A stretch of DNA of 64,000 nucleotides from Advenella kashmirensis W13003 (GCF_000506985.1 NZ_KI650979.1:868001-932000), one strand, 5' to 3'. Shown: positions 18,301 to 26,970, counted from the first letter of the stretch. Notes: generated from the letters alone by a model not told the origin. A program made the numbers and translations.

Positions 18301-20108
18301 ATCTTCCGTTCCTTGCACCACGAAATTATTTCAACGACTTCGACTGCCCTATGCGCAACGCGGTTACCCCACTCCTCGTCCTTACCTCTCCAAGCTGACT
18401 CAATGAAAAGCAATTCTGGCTGGAAGTTCTCAAGTTCCTCTTTATATCCTGCTAGAGAAAGCTGCATTAAGTCACACTCTTCTTTATAAGAATGAAAAGT
18501 GAAATCGTCCATAATAGTAGCCACCCTGAGTTTCTTGACAGAAACGTTAGAGGACGGTTCGTCATGACGCAGCTTGTTGAACACGGTGAGCTTTTGCGTG
18601 AATTGCCGTAAGCTCTGGTATTTTTCTTTTAGCTCTATTAGTTTGGCGCTCTCATGATGCACATCGGGCACCAATTCGATCCGCTCTGCAGAAAGTTTTT
18701 CAATGTTTGTTTTATATTCGCTAATGGTATTTAACTGATTTTGATAGGCGTTTAGTGGCGCCAAGGCTTCTTGACGTTGATTCACGAGATTACGAACAAA
18801 AATCAAATTTTCTTCCCGTTCACGTACAAAAATTTCTTTGGCATTGCGAAGGGATTTCTTGTATTGCTCTTCCAGCCTAGCTATGATCATTTGGTCATTT
18901 TCTCGCCTGTCTTCTAAGTCACGAATAATTCGATTTTTGTCGCTCAACTCGTCCACTGCTGTAGCCAATCGGCGTCGAGCTTCTGCTACTTCGTAAGCAA
19001 ACTGCTTATTTTTTGATTGCACGTTTAAAAGCTCATCATTTGTCTTTTCCAATGATTCAAGCAGATCTTCATTCGTTGAAGCAACCTGCCCTTCAGGAGA
19101 TTGGTTCCAGAGAGCATAGGCTGCCCCGCTCTCACGCAATGTTTCAAGTTCCTTGCTAATACTTTGACGTTCTTCGCTAAGTTCACGGTATGCACTTTTT
19201 AATTTTTTTAATTTACCTTTGGTATTACGTCGAGAATTCTTTAAATTTTCGAGAATCTGCAAACATGAATCTAACTCGCTCCGCAACACGCTATTAGCCT
19301 GAGTGACTTCCCTGTACTTCTCCTGACAATCATTCAGCTGTTTAATCAGTTTGGCATTGCCACGTGAGATATAGAGATTCTCCACCCGCTTTAAGCGCAA
19401 TTCCAGCTCCTGCTCACTGATGCTTTCCTGGTTTAAAAATAAGTGCGTCGGGGTCGCATTGAAAGTTTCCACGTACTCGTAACCGAACTCTGCGAGAAAT
19501 TCCGCGACTTCACGGAAACGATCAAGCGAAATACATTCGATGTAGAGCATTGGCTTATAGTGCTCAATACAATTCCGCCCTCCCCTGAGAACCTCTAACT
19601 CCATTCCTTCCACATCGATTTTTATTGCGTCAATCCTATTGATTCCTTCCACCGAATCCAAACAGCGGACTTGTATGTTACCTTCACCCACTTTTAAGGC
19701 TTGAGCACCTATATTTTCTGGAAGCACTTTGTCAAATCGCGCTGTAGCTTCTCCTTCACCCAAGGCGTAACCATGGACTGTCACTAATTCTTCCAATCCT
19801 GCGTGATTTACTGTCATCTGCATTGCATCCGCCAACTCTGCATTGGCTTCGAAAGCAACTACGTGACAGCTAACGACATTGGCCAGGTAGAAAGTGTGGT
19901 TACCAACATTCGCGCCAACATCGATGACCATACTCTCGCGCGACACGCGACGACGCATGTCCTCAAGCATAGACAACTCATAAGGTTTGCCTGATTCGGC
20001 TATGGTTTTTTGAATATAGTCATGACGTGGGGAAGTAAGATAAATATCATATGTGTTCGTGCCCGCAGTAACTGTTGCTAAAACAGGTGTATTTAAACCC
20101 TCAGTCAT
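15333..20108 (-). CDS. Giant FkbM methyltransferase / coiled coil / CgeB-like / GT4 fusion
   Basis: 1591 aa, four or more parts. Residues ~1-210 are an FkbM-type SAM methyltransferase (VIDVGANVGNHTFYL ~61-75, DAIKIDVEGMELEVL ~158-172). Residues ~215-505 are long coiled coil. Residues ~515-830 are a CgeB/DUF3880-like GT-B unit (FWNKEDPVHF, FARRVYELLASNT, SNYSRGVR). Residues ~835-1050 have a GT2-like opening but no clear DxD. Residues ~1070-1175 look like a beta-sandwich. Residues ~1185-1580 are a GT4 enzyme (VWVHGAEIQ, LSIRPYAS, PSRMDTQGVSRDEAMSSG). Its paralogue at 28674-33314 lacks the FkbM part. It probably builds and methyl-caps the glycan; coupling of methylation and chain length by the coiled coil is inferred by analogy with WbdD. 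Confidence 0.8.
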   Translation of the reverse strand: MTEGLNTPVLATVTAGTNTYDIYLTSPRHDYIQKTIAESGKPYELSMLEDMRRRVSRESMVIDVGANVGNHTFYLANVVSCHVVAFEANAELADAMQMTVNHAGLEELVTVHGYALGEGEATARFDKVLPENIGAQALKVGEGNIQVRCLDSVEGINRIDAIKIDVEGMELEVLRGGRNCIEHYKPMLYIECISLDRFREVAEFLAEFGYEYVETFNATPTHLFLNQESISEQELELRLKRVENLYISRGNAKLIKQLNDCQEKYREVTQANSVLRSELDSCLQILENLKNSRRNTKGKLKKLKSAYRELSEERQSISKELETLRESGAAYALWNQSPEGQVASTNEDLLESLEKTNDELLNVQSKNKQFAYEVAEARRRLATAVDELSDKNRIIRDLEDRRENDQMIIARLEEQYKKSLRNAKEIFVREREENLIFVRNLVNQRQEALAPLNAYQNQLNTISEYKTNIEKLSAERIELVPDVHHESAKLIELKEKYQSLRQFTQKLTVFNKLRHDEPSSNVSVKKLRVATIMDDFTFHSYKEECDLMQLSLAGYKEELENFQPELLFIESAWRGKDEEWGNRVAHRAVEVVEIISWCKERKIPTIFWNKEDPVHFETFLNVAKLIDHVFTTDIDCISRYKASLGHNNVHFLPFACQPAVHNPIEKYVRKNAFCFAGAYYVRYPERTRDLETFVSELPAHADFEIYDRNFGKDNPDYMFPEDYKKYIVGTLSFSEIDRAYKGYKYAINLNSIKHSQTMFARRVYELLASNTITVSNYSRGVRLMFGDLVVTTDSGQQAVQKLQVIDRDDATSRRFRLLGLRKVLTQHTYEHRFEYIKSKAFAQPVKTLDPVVSVISLAHTVEDILAIKETFNRQSYSKKTLKIVHDIPSYASSEEQNIRCMSTAEFCDEMESAGQLYAWQTFFSVEDYYGENYLLDLMLGTRYSNADIIGKVAHYEAVGDSLELHEREKAYTPHDRFAARSSIFRAHYLVSMANGQLNDLLPNLYFQAESGIALDEFNYVYKGARLSGDVLKEVCDLKDLHPGWSLSSLTSAADEMEPSVSDIMAEGGTVPGSEFLELFARPSDHLQFDVDGSVWLVTSTLPDGKHEYCYAKRELTLEESGLDKTTKFHLESTPGLNVQIVIVYLNQKKEKISHEIKYANKNVVLNIPGETRFIRYGMRFYASGSCQIERLIIGHKQLNPGSVFSSAQHLVLTNHYPTYSDLYKNGFVHSRVKAYKERGVPIDVFRLRVDESISYHEFDGIDVITGSLEALDKALASRQYRSVLVHFLDKKMWSVLNKHLDYLQVTVWVHGAEIQPWWRRKYLHSTPAQLDEAKNQSSTRVAFWDEVLATQNNNLKFVFVSRTFAREVSQDYGIDLNALNHEIVHNYINEKVFSYHKKDVEFRRKILSIRPYASTTYANDLTVKAILELSTRSCFSQLEFCLVGDGVLFDEITRPLKQFENVTLKRAFLTHSEIADYHKQYGIFLTPSRMDTQGVSRDEAMSSGLVPITTKVGAISEFVDNECGRVVAPEDHIGLADAIEEIYNNPELFMALSEAAAARVHQQSGYSVTVGKELALFTNNVNADERLRSAK

Positions 20109-20394
20109 ATTATTTCGCCGAAAATATCTAATTTACAATCATGATATTTTAACTGGCTTCTATTTCGTTTATGATACGGCCAAGGCTAAAGAAAAATTTC
20201 GTATTATTTCAATTAGATAACTAATAACAGGAAAATGAGCGAGATATATCATAAAAATCAATCGCTCCAGTGTGTCGATTTATCTGCCGGCGTTACCGTT
20301 AAATTCAAAAAACACAAAAAGTTACTATTAGCACTAAAACATTGCCCGACTCAACTTTGTTATTAATAGCCACGTTTTTTACGGCAATTTGCGT

Positions 20395-21525
20395 TTATGA
20401 CTTGGACAACACTGCTTTTCGCTTAATTAACTTGTCGTGACCGTTTAACAAGAAGCCCATCACCTCCAGCTCCTCGCCACTACTAACCAATCTGAACTTA
20501 ACGATCCGCCTTTCTGAGTAATGGCTAACAATCTTTCGCTGACCATTTACTAAGAGATAGAATGCAAATTTAGCATTTTTAGCGACATTATTGTTTGTCA
20601 CAATCCTAGCTGTTATGACCCCTTTTTCGTATGTCGCGTCCAATTCAAAGTCATCCATCCCGATGCGCCTATCGCTCTGTTGGCCTTCGCGCCCCAATGC
20701 TTCCAACACTTGCTCCATTAATGCCGAGTAATATTCGGGTACATAGTGAAATGGACTTTTTCCCCATCGATGCTGGGCGTCGCTGATAAACATTTCTTTA
20801 GAGAATACAAAAAACTGCTCTTCTGACAAATCTTGCGACATTCGTGTGTACATTTTTTCAAGAAGCTCGTTGGCGTTTTCAATATCCGCATTAGAGTAAG
20901 AGGGTAAAAAAACCTCACTACTCTCAGAAGAGCGAGCGTGTGACAAACGACGATCAAAACGTATAAATCTCCTTAAAGCAATACCCAATCCCTCAAAAGC
21001 ATTTTTTTCTTCTTGCATATCGCCTGCAGGTTGGCTAACGAACTGCGTTGCCCATTTCACTCGATTGATCTTCAGCACATGAAGTAATTTTCTTTTTTTT
21101 AGAATCTCAACCAGCTGCACCCATCCTTTCTCCCAGAGCGCATAATGTACGCTCGAACCGCTACGTATAATGCGGTAACACTCAGGGATATCTATTTTTG
21201 CCGAGAGAAATTCTGTGGACAGCGTGCAGATTTCACTTCGTTGTTGATTTATTAATAAATTAAACCGCTCATCGATCGGGTCATAGATTAAAAGATCAAT
21301 AGGCTTCGTTGTGAGGAACTTGCGAAATGTTTTTTTCGTATCTCGTTCTACCATCGCGCGCTGAAATTTCGACTTCATACCGCCAAGATCAATCGGAAAA
21401 CTCGGCTTATCAGCGAACACACTTGCTAATGACGTGCGGGCAAAATAATAGCCCGGCCGAAGAAGCTCTTTGTGAAGCTCAAATCCATCCCGAGTTACAC
21501 AACTTCCTAGAATTGCAATTTTCAT
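20395..21525 (-). CDS. DUF6270 (SGNH-like) protein with C-terminal beta module
   Basis: Residues ~1-280 match DUF6270: MKIAILGSCVTRDGF at the N terminus (Ser 8 in the GSC motif), YYFARTSLASVF next, and DAQHRWGKSPFHYVPEYY near residue 270 as the His-containing block. Residues ~285-376 are the recurring beta module (AKFAFYLLVNGQRK ... SHYS ... VKF). The SGNH-like layout suggests an esterase or acyltransferase acting on the polysaccharide (inference). It follows a membrane-anchored module protein on the same strand and precedes the giant FkbM fusion by 286 bp. Unlike the copy at 7026-7769, it keeps the serine. Confidence 0.75.
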   Translation of the reverse strand: MKIAILGSCVTRDGFELHKELLRPGYYFARTSLASVFADKPSFPIDLGGMKSKFQRAMVERDTKKTFRKFLTTKPIDLLIYDPIDERFNLLINQQRSEICTLSTEFLSAKIDIPECYRIIRSGSSVHYALWEKGWVQLVEILKKRKLLHVLKINRVKWATQFVSQPAGDMQEEKNAFEGLGIALRRFIRFDRRLSHARSSESSEVFLPSYSNADIENANELLEKMYTRMSQDLSEEQFFVFSKEMFISDAQHRWGKSPFHYVPEYYSALMEQVLEALGREGQQSDRRIGMDDFELDATYEKGVITARIVTNNNVAKNAKFAFYLLVNGQRKIVSHYSERRIVKFRLVSSGEELEVMGFLLNGHDKLIKRKAVLSKS

Positions 21526-21597
21526 GATCAGTGTCTTAGGACGGGCGCGTTAGCATAAGCTATCCATGCTTTTCGGGAATGTATGTGAGAGCTAGCA

Positions 21598-22044
21598 TCA
21601 GTCAATACGTTTGATTTCTTTTTTCTCCGTAAATGTATCCCCATTTTCATTTTTTACGAATGCCACAATTTCTATTTTTGCCCGTCCGTCTGGGAACATA
21701 AATTCAAAGGTAGGTGAATGCTCGTGCCAGCGAACATCGATTTGCTTACGATCGGCCAGCAGATAGAACGCAAAGCTATAGTGCTCCCCAGGATCCGGAT
21801 TTTTTATATTTGTGACGGCACGATATAAACCTGTGTCTGCATCCTTACTAAGCTCAATTTCCAATTCGAGCTTGGCTTTAGGTAGTTCCGAAACAATCTC
21901 AGGAACCACTGTGGGCGAACGTCCCGGTGCTAAAACCTCCACGCTCGATATATTTTTTCTTCCGCGCTTTATGGTTATGCCTACAAGTAAACATACATAG
22001 GCGGAAAACAGAATAATGAGTGCGACAATATAAGTACTATTCAT
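21598..22044 (-). CDS. Membrane-anchored stand-alone beta-module protein
   Basis: About 148 aa: one N-terminal transmembrane helix (IVALIILFSAYVCLLVGI) followed by a basic stop (KRGRK), a short linker and one copy of the locus beta module (YSFAFYLLADRKQI, then EFMF and a charged tail). The orientation rule (positive side after the helix) suggests the module faces the cytoplasm, though a single helix is ambiguous. I chose ATG at 22044, just before the helix; a GTG at 22095 would add 17 basic residues. Neither has a convincing ribosome site. Function unknown; as the module occurs alone here, it may be a docking or carbohydrate-binding unit. Confidence 0.55.
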   Translation of the reverse strand: MNSTYIVALIILFSAYVCLLVGITIKRGRKNISSVEVLAPGRSPTVVPEIVSELPKAKLELEIELSKDADTGLYRAVTNIKNPDPGEHYSFAFYLLADRKQIDVRWHEHSPTFEFMFPDGRAKIEIVAFVKNENGDTFTEKKEIKRID

Positions 22045-22411
22045 AAATATTCGATAGTAATGGAATTTTGTTGTGCACCTTCTTGCAAACCGCACGCTGA
22101 ATCAAATTTGTGCATTTTTTGGTGCCGGAGGGGTTACGAAATAATCGCCTACTATCCATGAGTTATGGACCATAAGCCAACAAAGAGCATTATTGTATAT
22201 CTTTTGAGCTAAAACTGTATGCTCAGTAGCCTAGTGTAATTTGCGCTTGCGCGCCGAAAATATTGATAACCCAATTTTACTACGAGTTTCAACTCTGTTA
22301 AATTACTTCACAAACTGCGAAATATGGACAACCGTCTGCTCATTCCGAAGGCGGATAGATCAGGTATAATTCAGGACGCATTCCCGCCTCTCGGTGGAAG
22401 AAAGGATTCAA
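22045..22411. other. Divergent intergenic region
   Basis: About 370 bp between divergent genes, presumably holding two promoters. I see no confident promoter hexamers, inverted repeats or conserved coding potential. The last bases before the plus-strand gene carry its ribosome site (22401-22406). Confidence 0.4.
22401..22406 (+). promoter_or_regulatory. Ribosome binding site deciding a TTG start
   Basis: AAAGGA sits 5 nt before TTG at 22412. The GTG at 22394, in the same frame, overlaps no Shine-Dalgarno of its own. The site makes TTG the better start, matching the TTG start of the related gene at 12639. Confidence 0.6.
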
Positions 22412-23797
22412 TTGGAAGAACGCGCCACCTGTAGCTACGATTTGACTCAATTCAACGCACCGATATATGCTTTTGAGAATCTGCAAGCAATTGAAGTGCC
22501 ACTAAAAGACGGTATATATCATAGTACGGAACCGCTTAGCTTAGACGTTTACACCTCCCTGTTCGAAGAAGCTCATACCATCGGAACCATCATCGTCTGC
22601 TTTAATGCTGCAGTCGACCAGAGATCTTCGAAGTGCGGGCCTTTTTTTTCAGGTCGGAACCTGGCTGAAAGTCTGAAACTACCTCTAATCTCAGTTGCTG
22701 ATCCATTGGTTTCGTCAACCAATTTGTCAATTGCCTGGTACGGTGGGAGCGAAAACCACCTTAATTTTCAACAACAGATAGCGTCTTTCCTCGACCGTGT
22801 AGCGGAACACTATAAAGCCAGATTGATAATATTTGGTGGATCAGGAGGAGGGTTTGCATCTCTAGCCATCTCACACTTCTTAAAATCCGAAGCTACCCTC
22901 GTAGTATTTAATCCCCAAACCTCAATTTCTAAATATTCCTATGAGTTTGCCCACGACTATGTGACTACCGCTTTCCCCTCCCATTTTAGCGTCCTAGCCA
23001 GCCAAGAGCCTGAATCCGTAGCGAGCAAGGCAGCAAAGCTCCATGAAACACTTCAACAAACCAATATTGTGCATGATGTGACGGAAATTAATTTCCCAGA
23101 TAATATCAAACTTCTTTATTTACAGAATAAAACAGATTGGCATGTAGATGGCCATGCTATTCCATTCATCCGCGATAAAAAATGGTCATTATTAGGCCAA
23201 AATTCGTTAATTTTCAAAGACCTTGGAATGTATTTTGGGAGTTGGGGAAAGGGGCACATAGCTCCAAATGCTGACATTATCGCCACAGTATTACGTAAAG
23301 CCGCCGAGTTACGGTCAATTCGAGCCATATTGACTGATCTGGAGAACGGACTAAATGGATTAAACCCCAATGCCGGCTCAATTACATTTCTAAATTCTAC
23401 GCAATATAAATTAGCACCGTACTTTCATATCGGAGAAAAACTGGTTCTTGCAGGATGTTCCGTTAAAAGAAAAGGAATACCGTTCCAAGACAGGGAATTA
23501 TCATTTGCATTTTATTTGATGGATGGGCCAAAACGAATTAGCACGCGTTACTACTCTAAAGATCCCTATTGCGAATTTGAGCTCCCTGGAACTCATCAGA
23601 ATATCTCCACTCGCTGCTTTGTTCGAGACAAGTTTGGGCAAGTTCTTTCCACATATGGGATTGAAGTTAGCCACGATCAATTTGTCAACTCACAAAAATT
23701 GATAGCTGCGAACAAGAACCCAAAGCCAGCCCCAAAAAATAAAAAGCCTTTGAAGCAGTTTTTAAAATTTATACACAAGATGTTCTTCAGAAGGTAA
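22412..23797 (+). CDS. XcbB/CpsF-like alpha/beta hydrolase with C-terminal beta module
   Basis: A 461-aa paralogue of the minus-strand protein at 11305-12639. The hydrolase core has LIIFGGSGGGFASLA (Ser ~144), NKTDWHVDGHAIPF and GKGHIAPN, so a Ser-Asp-His triad is visible. Residues ~355-430 hold the beta module (LSFAFYLMDGPKR ... RYYS ... CEFELPG). The tail is Lys/Pro-rich and basic. It is probably cytoplasmic, acting on activated glycan or acyl intermediates (inference). It is followed by transposase debris, so the 3' boundary of the original operon has been disturbed. Confidence 0.75.
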   Translation: MEERATCSYDLTQFNAPIYAFENLQAIEVPLKDGIYHSTEPLSLDVYTSLFEEAHTIGTIIVCFNAAVDQRSSKCGPFFSGRNLAESLKLPLISVADPLVSSTNLSIAWYGGSENHLNFQQQIASFLDRVAEHYKARLIIFGGSGGGFASLAISHFLKSEATLVVFNPQTSISKYSYEFAHDYVTTAFPSHFSVLASQEPESVASKAAKLHETLQQTNIVHDVTEINFPDNIKLLYLQNKTDWHVDGHAIPFIRDKKWSLLGQNSLIFKDLGMYFGSWGKGHIAPNADIIATVLRKAAELRSIRAILTDLENGLNGLNPNAGSITFLNSTQYKLAPYFHIGEKLVLAGCSVKRKGIPFQDRELSFAFYLMDGPKRISTRYYSKDPYCEFELPGTHQNISTRCFVRDKFGQVLSTYGIEVSHDQFVNSQKLIAANKNPKPAPKNKKPLKQFLKFIHKMFFRR

Positions 23798-23810
23798 GTT
23801 GAGTTTTTGT

Positions 23811-24150
23811 GTTCCGAAACAAGCCTGTGACGCCGGCATCCTCTATGAACGGCCTGCTACGCGCAAGATGGTTTTACCGGACGCACACCGTCCTTGACGA
23901 TATTCGCGCTCTGTAATAGGCCGAATGTGGTCGGGCTTACAGCGCTACACTCCAGGGCAACAGTCCCTCGATTTGAATAACTGGATGATCCGCGATCACG
24001 GTCAAGACATGATGCAGAAACGGCTCAAGGGTGATTTGATTCAACTTGGTTGCGCCCAGCTGACTGTACATCGGGGCCGCACGTTCGCCCCTCACGTTTA
24101 ATGACCCAGTAAAAGATAACGGCCACTAACGCGACCGACCGTGCCAATAT
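23811..24150 (-). pseudogene. IS66-family transposase remnant
   Basis: On the minus strand, 23937-24113 reads as the C terminus of an IS66 transposase: GSLNVRGERAAPMYSQL, then GATKLNQITLEPFLHHVL and ADHPVIQIEGLLPW before a stop. This matches the typical YSLIGTxKLNG-DPEAYLR-IADHP-LLPW ending. Upstream, a stretch reading RSVAL continues the family consensus but in a different frame, so the gene is frameshifted. DNA from 23811 to 23936 resembles an IS66 outer end. Only the tail of the element survives. Confidence 0.75.
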
Positions 24151-24388
24151 GTCTTCCCCGGACTCTTACAATGTTGGGCTGGTTCACGATCCACGTTCCG
24201 CTCATTCAGCAATTATTAAATAAAAAATCAGCTGATTGTCATATAAATTTCAGGAAAAATTAGCCTATAATTCAACAAAATGTAGGTTTTCATTCAAACT
24301 CCGCTGACATTACGGTGAATTTGTTTTTGAAACGGTATTCTCTCCTCTGAATAGAATCGTTCTGGGTAAGTGGCACAGCACAAAAAAT

Positions 24389-24577
24389 ATGCAAAATCCA
24401 GCAGGAAAACCTCCTTATGTTGCTACCCTAAAACATGAAATGAGGCTTCACGGAGATCAGCTGATATTGACAGCCGAAACCGCGCGAGCACACACCCATG
24501 CGTTTTTTATGTCCAGCATCGGAAAATTGAACAGAAAAGTCCACAGTAGGCCCATACGTTTTCAAATAATGGCGTAA
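24389..24577 (+). pseudogene. Possible fragment of the locus beta module
   Basis: A 62-codon frame contains THAFFMSSIGKLNRKVHS and ends RPIRFQIMA. That resembles the module core seen in neighbours (KFAFYLLVNGQRK ... SHYS ... VKF). It lies between IS66 debris and the module-bearing gene at 24674. It may be the end of a gene destroyed by insertion. The similarity is short and could be chance. Confidence 0.3.
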
Positions 24578-24673
24578 TAAGTTTATGATTTTCTTAGAAT
24601 TTTCGGCATTTGAGTCGAATCTCGATTTAAATATTGAGTCCATGGCGTATGGTCTTTCGTAAGTCTAAGCATC

Positions 24674-26179
24674 ATGCGCATAAACGGCAAAAACTCGATA
24701 TCGTCCTATGAATATTCTGTTGGCAACGATTCTGTCGATTTGACAGTAAAGGCTCACAATACAGAAGGCGTAACTTACGCTGCCTATTTACTTTTCGCTG
24801 ATGGAACTGTGATAGAAAAAAAATGGTATAAAGCAAACGGTCATTTTATTTTTACCAATATATTACCCGGTGATTATAAATTTCGAATTTATGTACTGCG
24901 AGAGGACAAAAAGGTATCATTTCTTAGCACTGGCTTTACTGTAGCTCAGAGCTCAAAAGAATTAGATGATATTTTGGCCGGAATCAACGTTTCAGAAAAT
25001 TTGCGTAAGCTCTTATCCAAACCTATTAGTTTTTTCCATTTCGCATTTCGTAAAATGCGCTCTGCTATCTTCTATAGTAAAGTGCGCTCCGCTATCCATG
25101 GTTCAATACAGATAAATGAAATAACGAGAAGAGAAGTTTGCCTCGAGGCACTAACTCTATGTCGAGCAGGCGGCCTATTATCTCATCAGTTTAAATTCCT
25201 TATGGACTGCATCACATATGTCAGTGATATCGGTTTTCTTGAACAAAACCGAGTGGAATTACTAACGCTTATCGCAAATAATCAGTTTATTCATCCTCGT
25301 GATAGTATATTTTGGGAAGGGACGATTGAATATAAGGTAGGTAATTACTTTTCTGCGCAAATAGCTTTTCAAAGTCTGCTTCCATTGAGAAATAGCCTCG
25401 AGCATCATCAAACAGGTAGTATCTCTTATTTTTACCGATGGGATCCAGAGACGGAATATCATGAACCAAAGAATATCAACATTGTAAAAATGGGCACGGG
25501 AGATTCTGCTGGTGTTGTGCTGATGTCATGCGACTATGGCTACTTCATGTCTTATTTTGAAAAAACTATTTCTAAGTTGCTTGCAAATGAAATTATCGTG
25601 CATATTCACTTGATTCTCCCCGCTAATGTAGATGTCGAGACTTTAAGCGGTTTAAATCACGAGCGTATCGGGGTGAGCTACGAGTATGAAAGCGAGGATC
25701 TAAATCGTAATAAAAAAACTTACTATAGCGTTGCGAGATATTTAGTCTGTTCGTCCATCATCAAGGGATATGGTAAACCGGTGCTCATATCTGATATTGA
25801 TATCGATTTTCAGACGAATATTACCTCGCTTTTTTCAAAAATTGAACCAAACGAAATCGCGTTAATTTTTAGCCGTCATAATTTGCCCTGGTTAAGAATT
25901 ATGGCTGGTTTCAATTTATTCGGTGCCGAGACTGCAGATAGTGAATTTTTAACATATATATCGAGATTCCTTCGTTATTGTGTTAATACAGGACGAGATG
26001 GTTGGACGTTAGATCAAACGGCCTTGGATTTGAGCTACCGTGCTACGCGTGATGTTGTTAGTATTAAAAACTTGAACTCATTGAAAAAATTTTCTGTACG
26101 CCAATATAGCAGTAGAGCAGCTTATAGAAAAAAAGCTCGTCACGCAATCGACACAATAAAAACTGCCGATGCAGATTAA
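24674..26179 (+). CDS. GT-A-type glycosyltransferase with N-terminal beta module
   Basis: 501 aa. Residues ~1-95 are the beta module (TYAAYLLFADGTVIEKK, then WYKANGHFIF). Residues ~100-265 are helical. Residues ~270-480 look like a nucleotide-diphospho-sugar transferase: GVVLMSCDYGYF opening strand, a LISDIDIDF metal-binding DxD (~374), and a late DGWTLDQTALDL segment typical of GT8/GT77-like enzymes that retain the donor sugar. There is no signal or transmembrane segment. It is bracketed by two decayed insertion sequences, with IS3 debris beginning ~15 bp after its stop. It appears intact. Sugar and linkage unknown. Confidence 0.7.
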   Translation: MRINGKNSISSYEYSVGNDSVDLTVKAHNTEGVTYAAYLLFADGTVIEKKWYKANGHFIFTNILPGDYKFRIYVLREDKKVSFLSTGFTVAQSSKELDDILAGINVSENLRKLLSKPISFFHFAFRKMRSAIFYSKVRSAIHGSIQINEITRREVCLEALTLCRAGGLLSHQFKFLMDCITYVSDIGFLEQNRVELLTLIANNQFIHPRDSIFWEGTIEYKVGNYFSAQIAFQSLLPLRNSLEHHQTGSISYFYRWDPETEYHEPKNINIVKMGTGDSAGVVLMSCDYGYFMSYFEKTISKLLANEIIVHIHLILPANVDVETLSGLNHERIGVSYEYESEDLNRNKKTYYSVARYLVCSSIIKGYGKPVLISDIDIDFQTNITSLFSKIEPNEIALIFSRHNLPWLRIMAGFNLFGAETADSEFLTYISRFLRYCVNTGRDGWTLDQTALDLSYRATRDVVSIKNLNSLKKFSVRQYSSRAAYRKKARHAIDTIKTADAD

Positions 26180-26189
26180 TCAAGATTAG

Positions 26190-26832
26190 CTCATCAGGAA
26201 GTGGTGGCCACCGACCGTAGCGCCTGAACGCGGGGCCTGAAGCCAACGGCTCGTTTCTGGACCTGCCAGCCTCTGGGCTGGAAGATGTGCTGTACGGTAT
26301 TTCTATTAACGTTCAACAGCGCGGCCACGATCCGATAGCCAAAGGACGGGGCCTCTTAAATCATGGCCTTGATCGGTTCTGTGAACTCCGAATTGATCTT
26401 TGGCGCTGCTTTGACCGGCTTGTAAGACACAGTACGTCTGGGGATGCCAACCATTTGCACAGTTTGGCGATCGAAACATTAAACCCGCCTTCTTTCAATG
26501 CCTGTCTAATCGATTCGATCATTTGTCTTCCTCGTGCAACAGGGACTGCAACTTTTTTCTGGCCCGCAGCTCCAGCATCGCTTCGCCATAGGCTTCCTGT
26601 AGCCCATCTATCTGACGCTCGTATTGTTCTTTGACGTCCAGCGGTTTGGCACGCAATGCGTTCTCCATCCCGCGCTTGGCATCGTCCACCCAGTTTTCGA
26701 TCTCCCAGGAGATAAGTAATAGGCACGATTAGCCTCAGCGACCGTTGTTTTACCCTGCAGAATGTCCAATACCAAAGCGCTTATGCGCTTAGCTGCCCAA
26801 CGTTTAATTTCCTCTTCCATGAATATACTCAT
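26190..26832 (-). pseudogene. IS3-family orfAB remnant
   Basis: Minus-strand reading starts with an orfA product, MEEEIKRWAAKRISALVLDI then LQGKTTVAEANRAYYLSP. It frameshifts, then resumes as ERQIDGLQEAYGEAMLELRA. OrfB begins MIESIRQALKEGGFNVSIAK and LCKW, frameshifts into MVGIPRRTVSYKP, hits a stop after EPIKAMI, and continues EAPSFGYRIVAALLN and VGFRPRVQALRSVATTS before the similarity ends. The DDE catalytic core is entirely missing. It is a multiply frameshifted, truncated element. The 26833-26981 stretch beyond it shows no gene. Confidence 0.8.
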
Positions 26833-26970
26833 ACAGGAGCAGGTGTTTACTAGGTCATTACATCAGGAGATTTTCGCGAGGATCGTTACAGTTATGGTGC
26901 AACAAAATAGCAATTGAATTAAAGCCAATGATAGAATGTCTTCGACAAAAAATATTATGCAAATATAACA

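Noticed and set aside
24428-24643. 71-codon minus-strand frame near the IS66 remnant
   Set aside because: No family features; the plus-strand frame in the same place resembles the locus module better.
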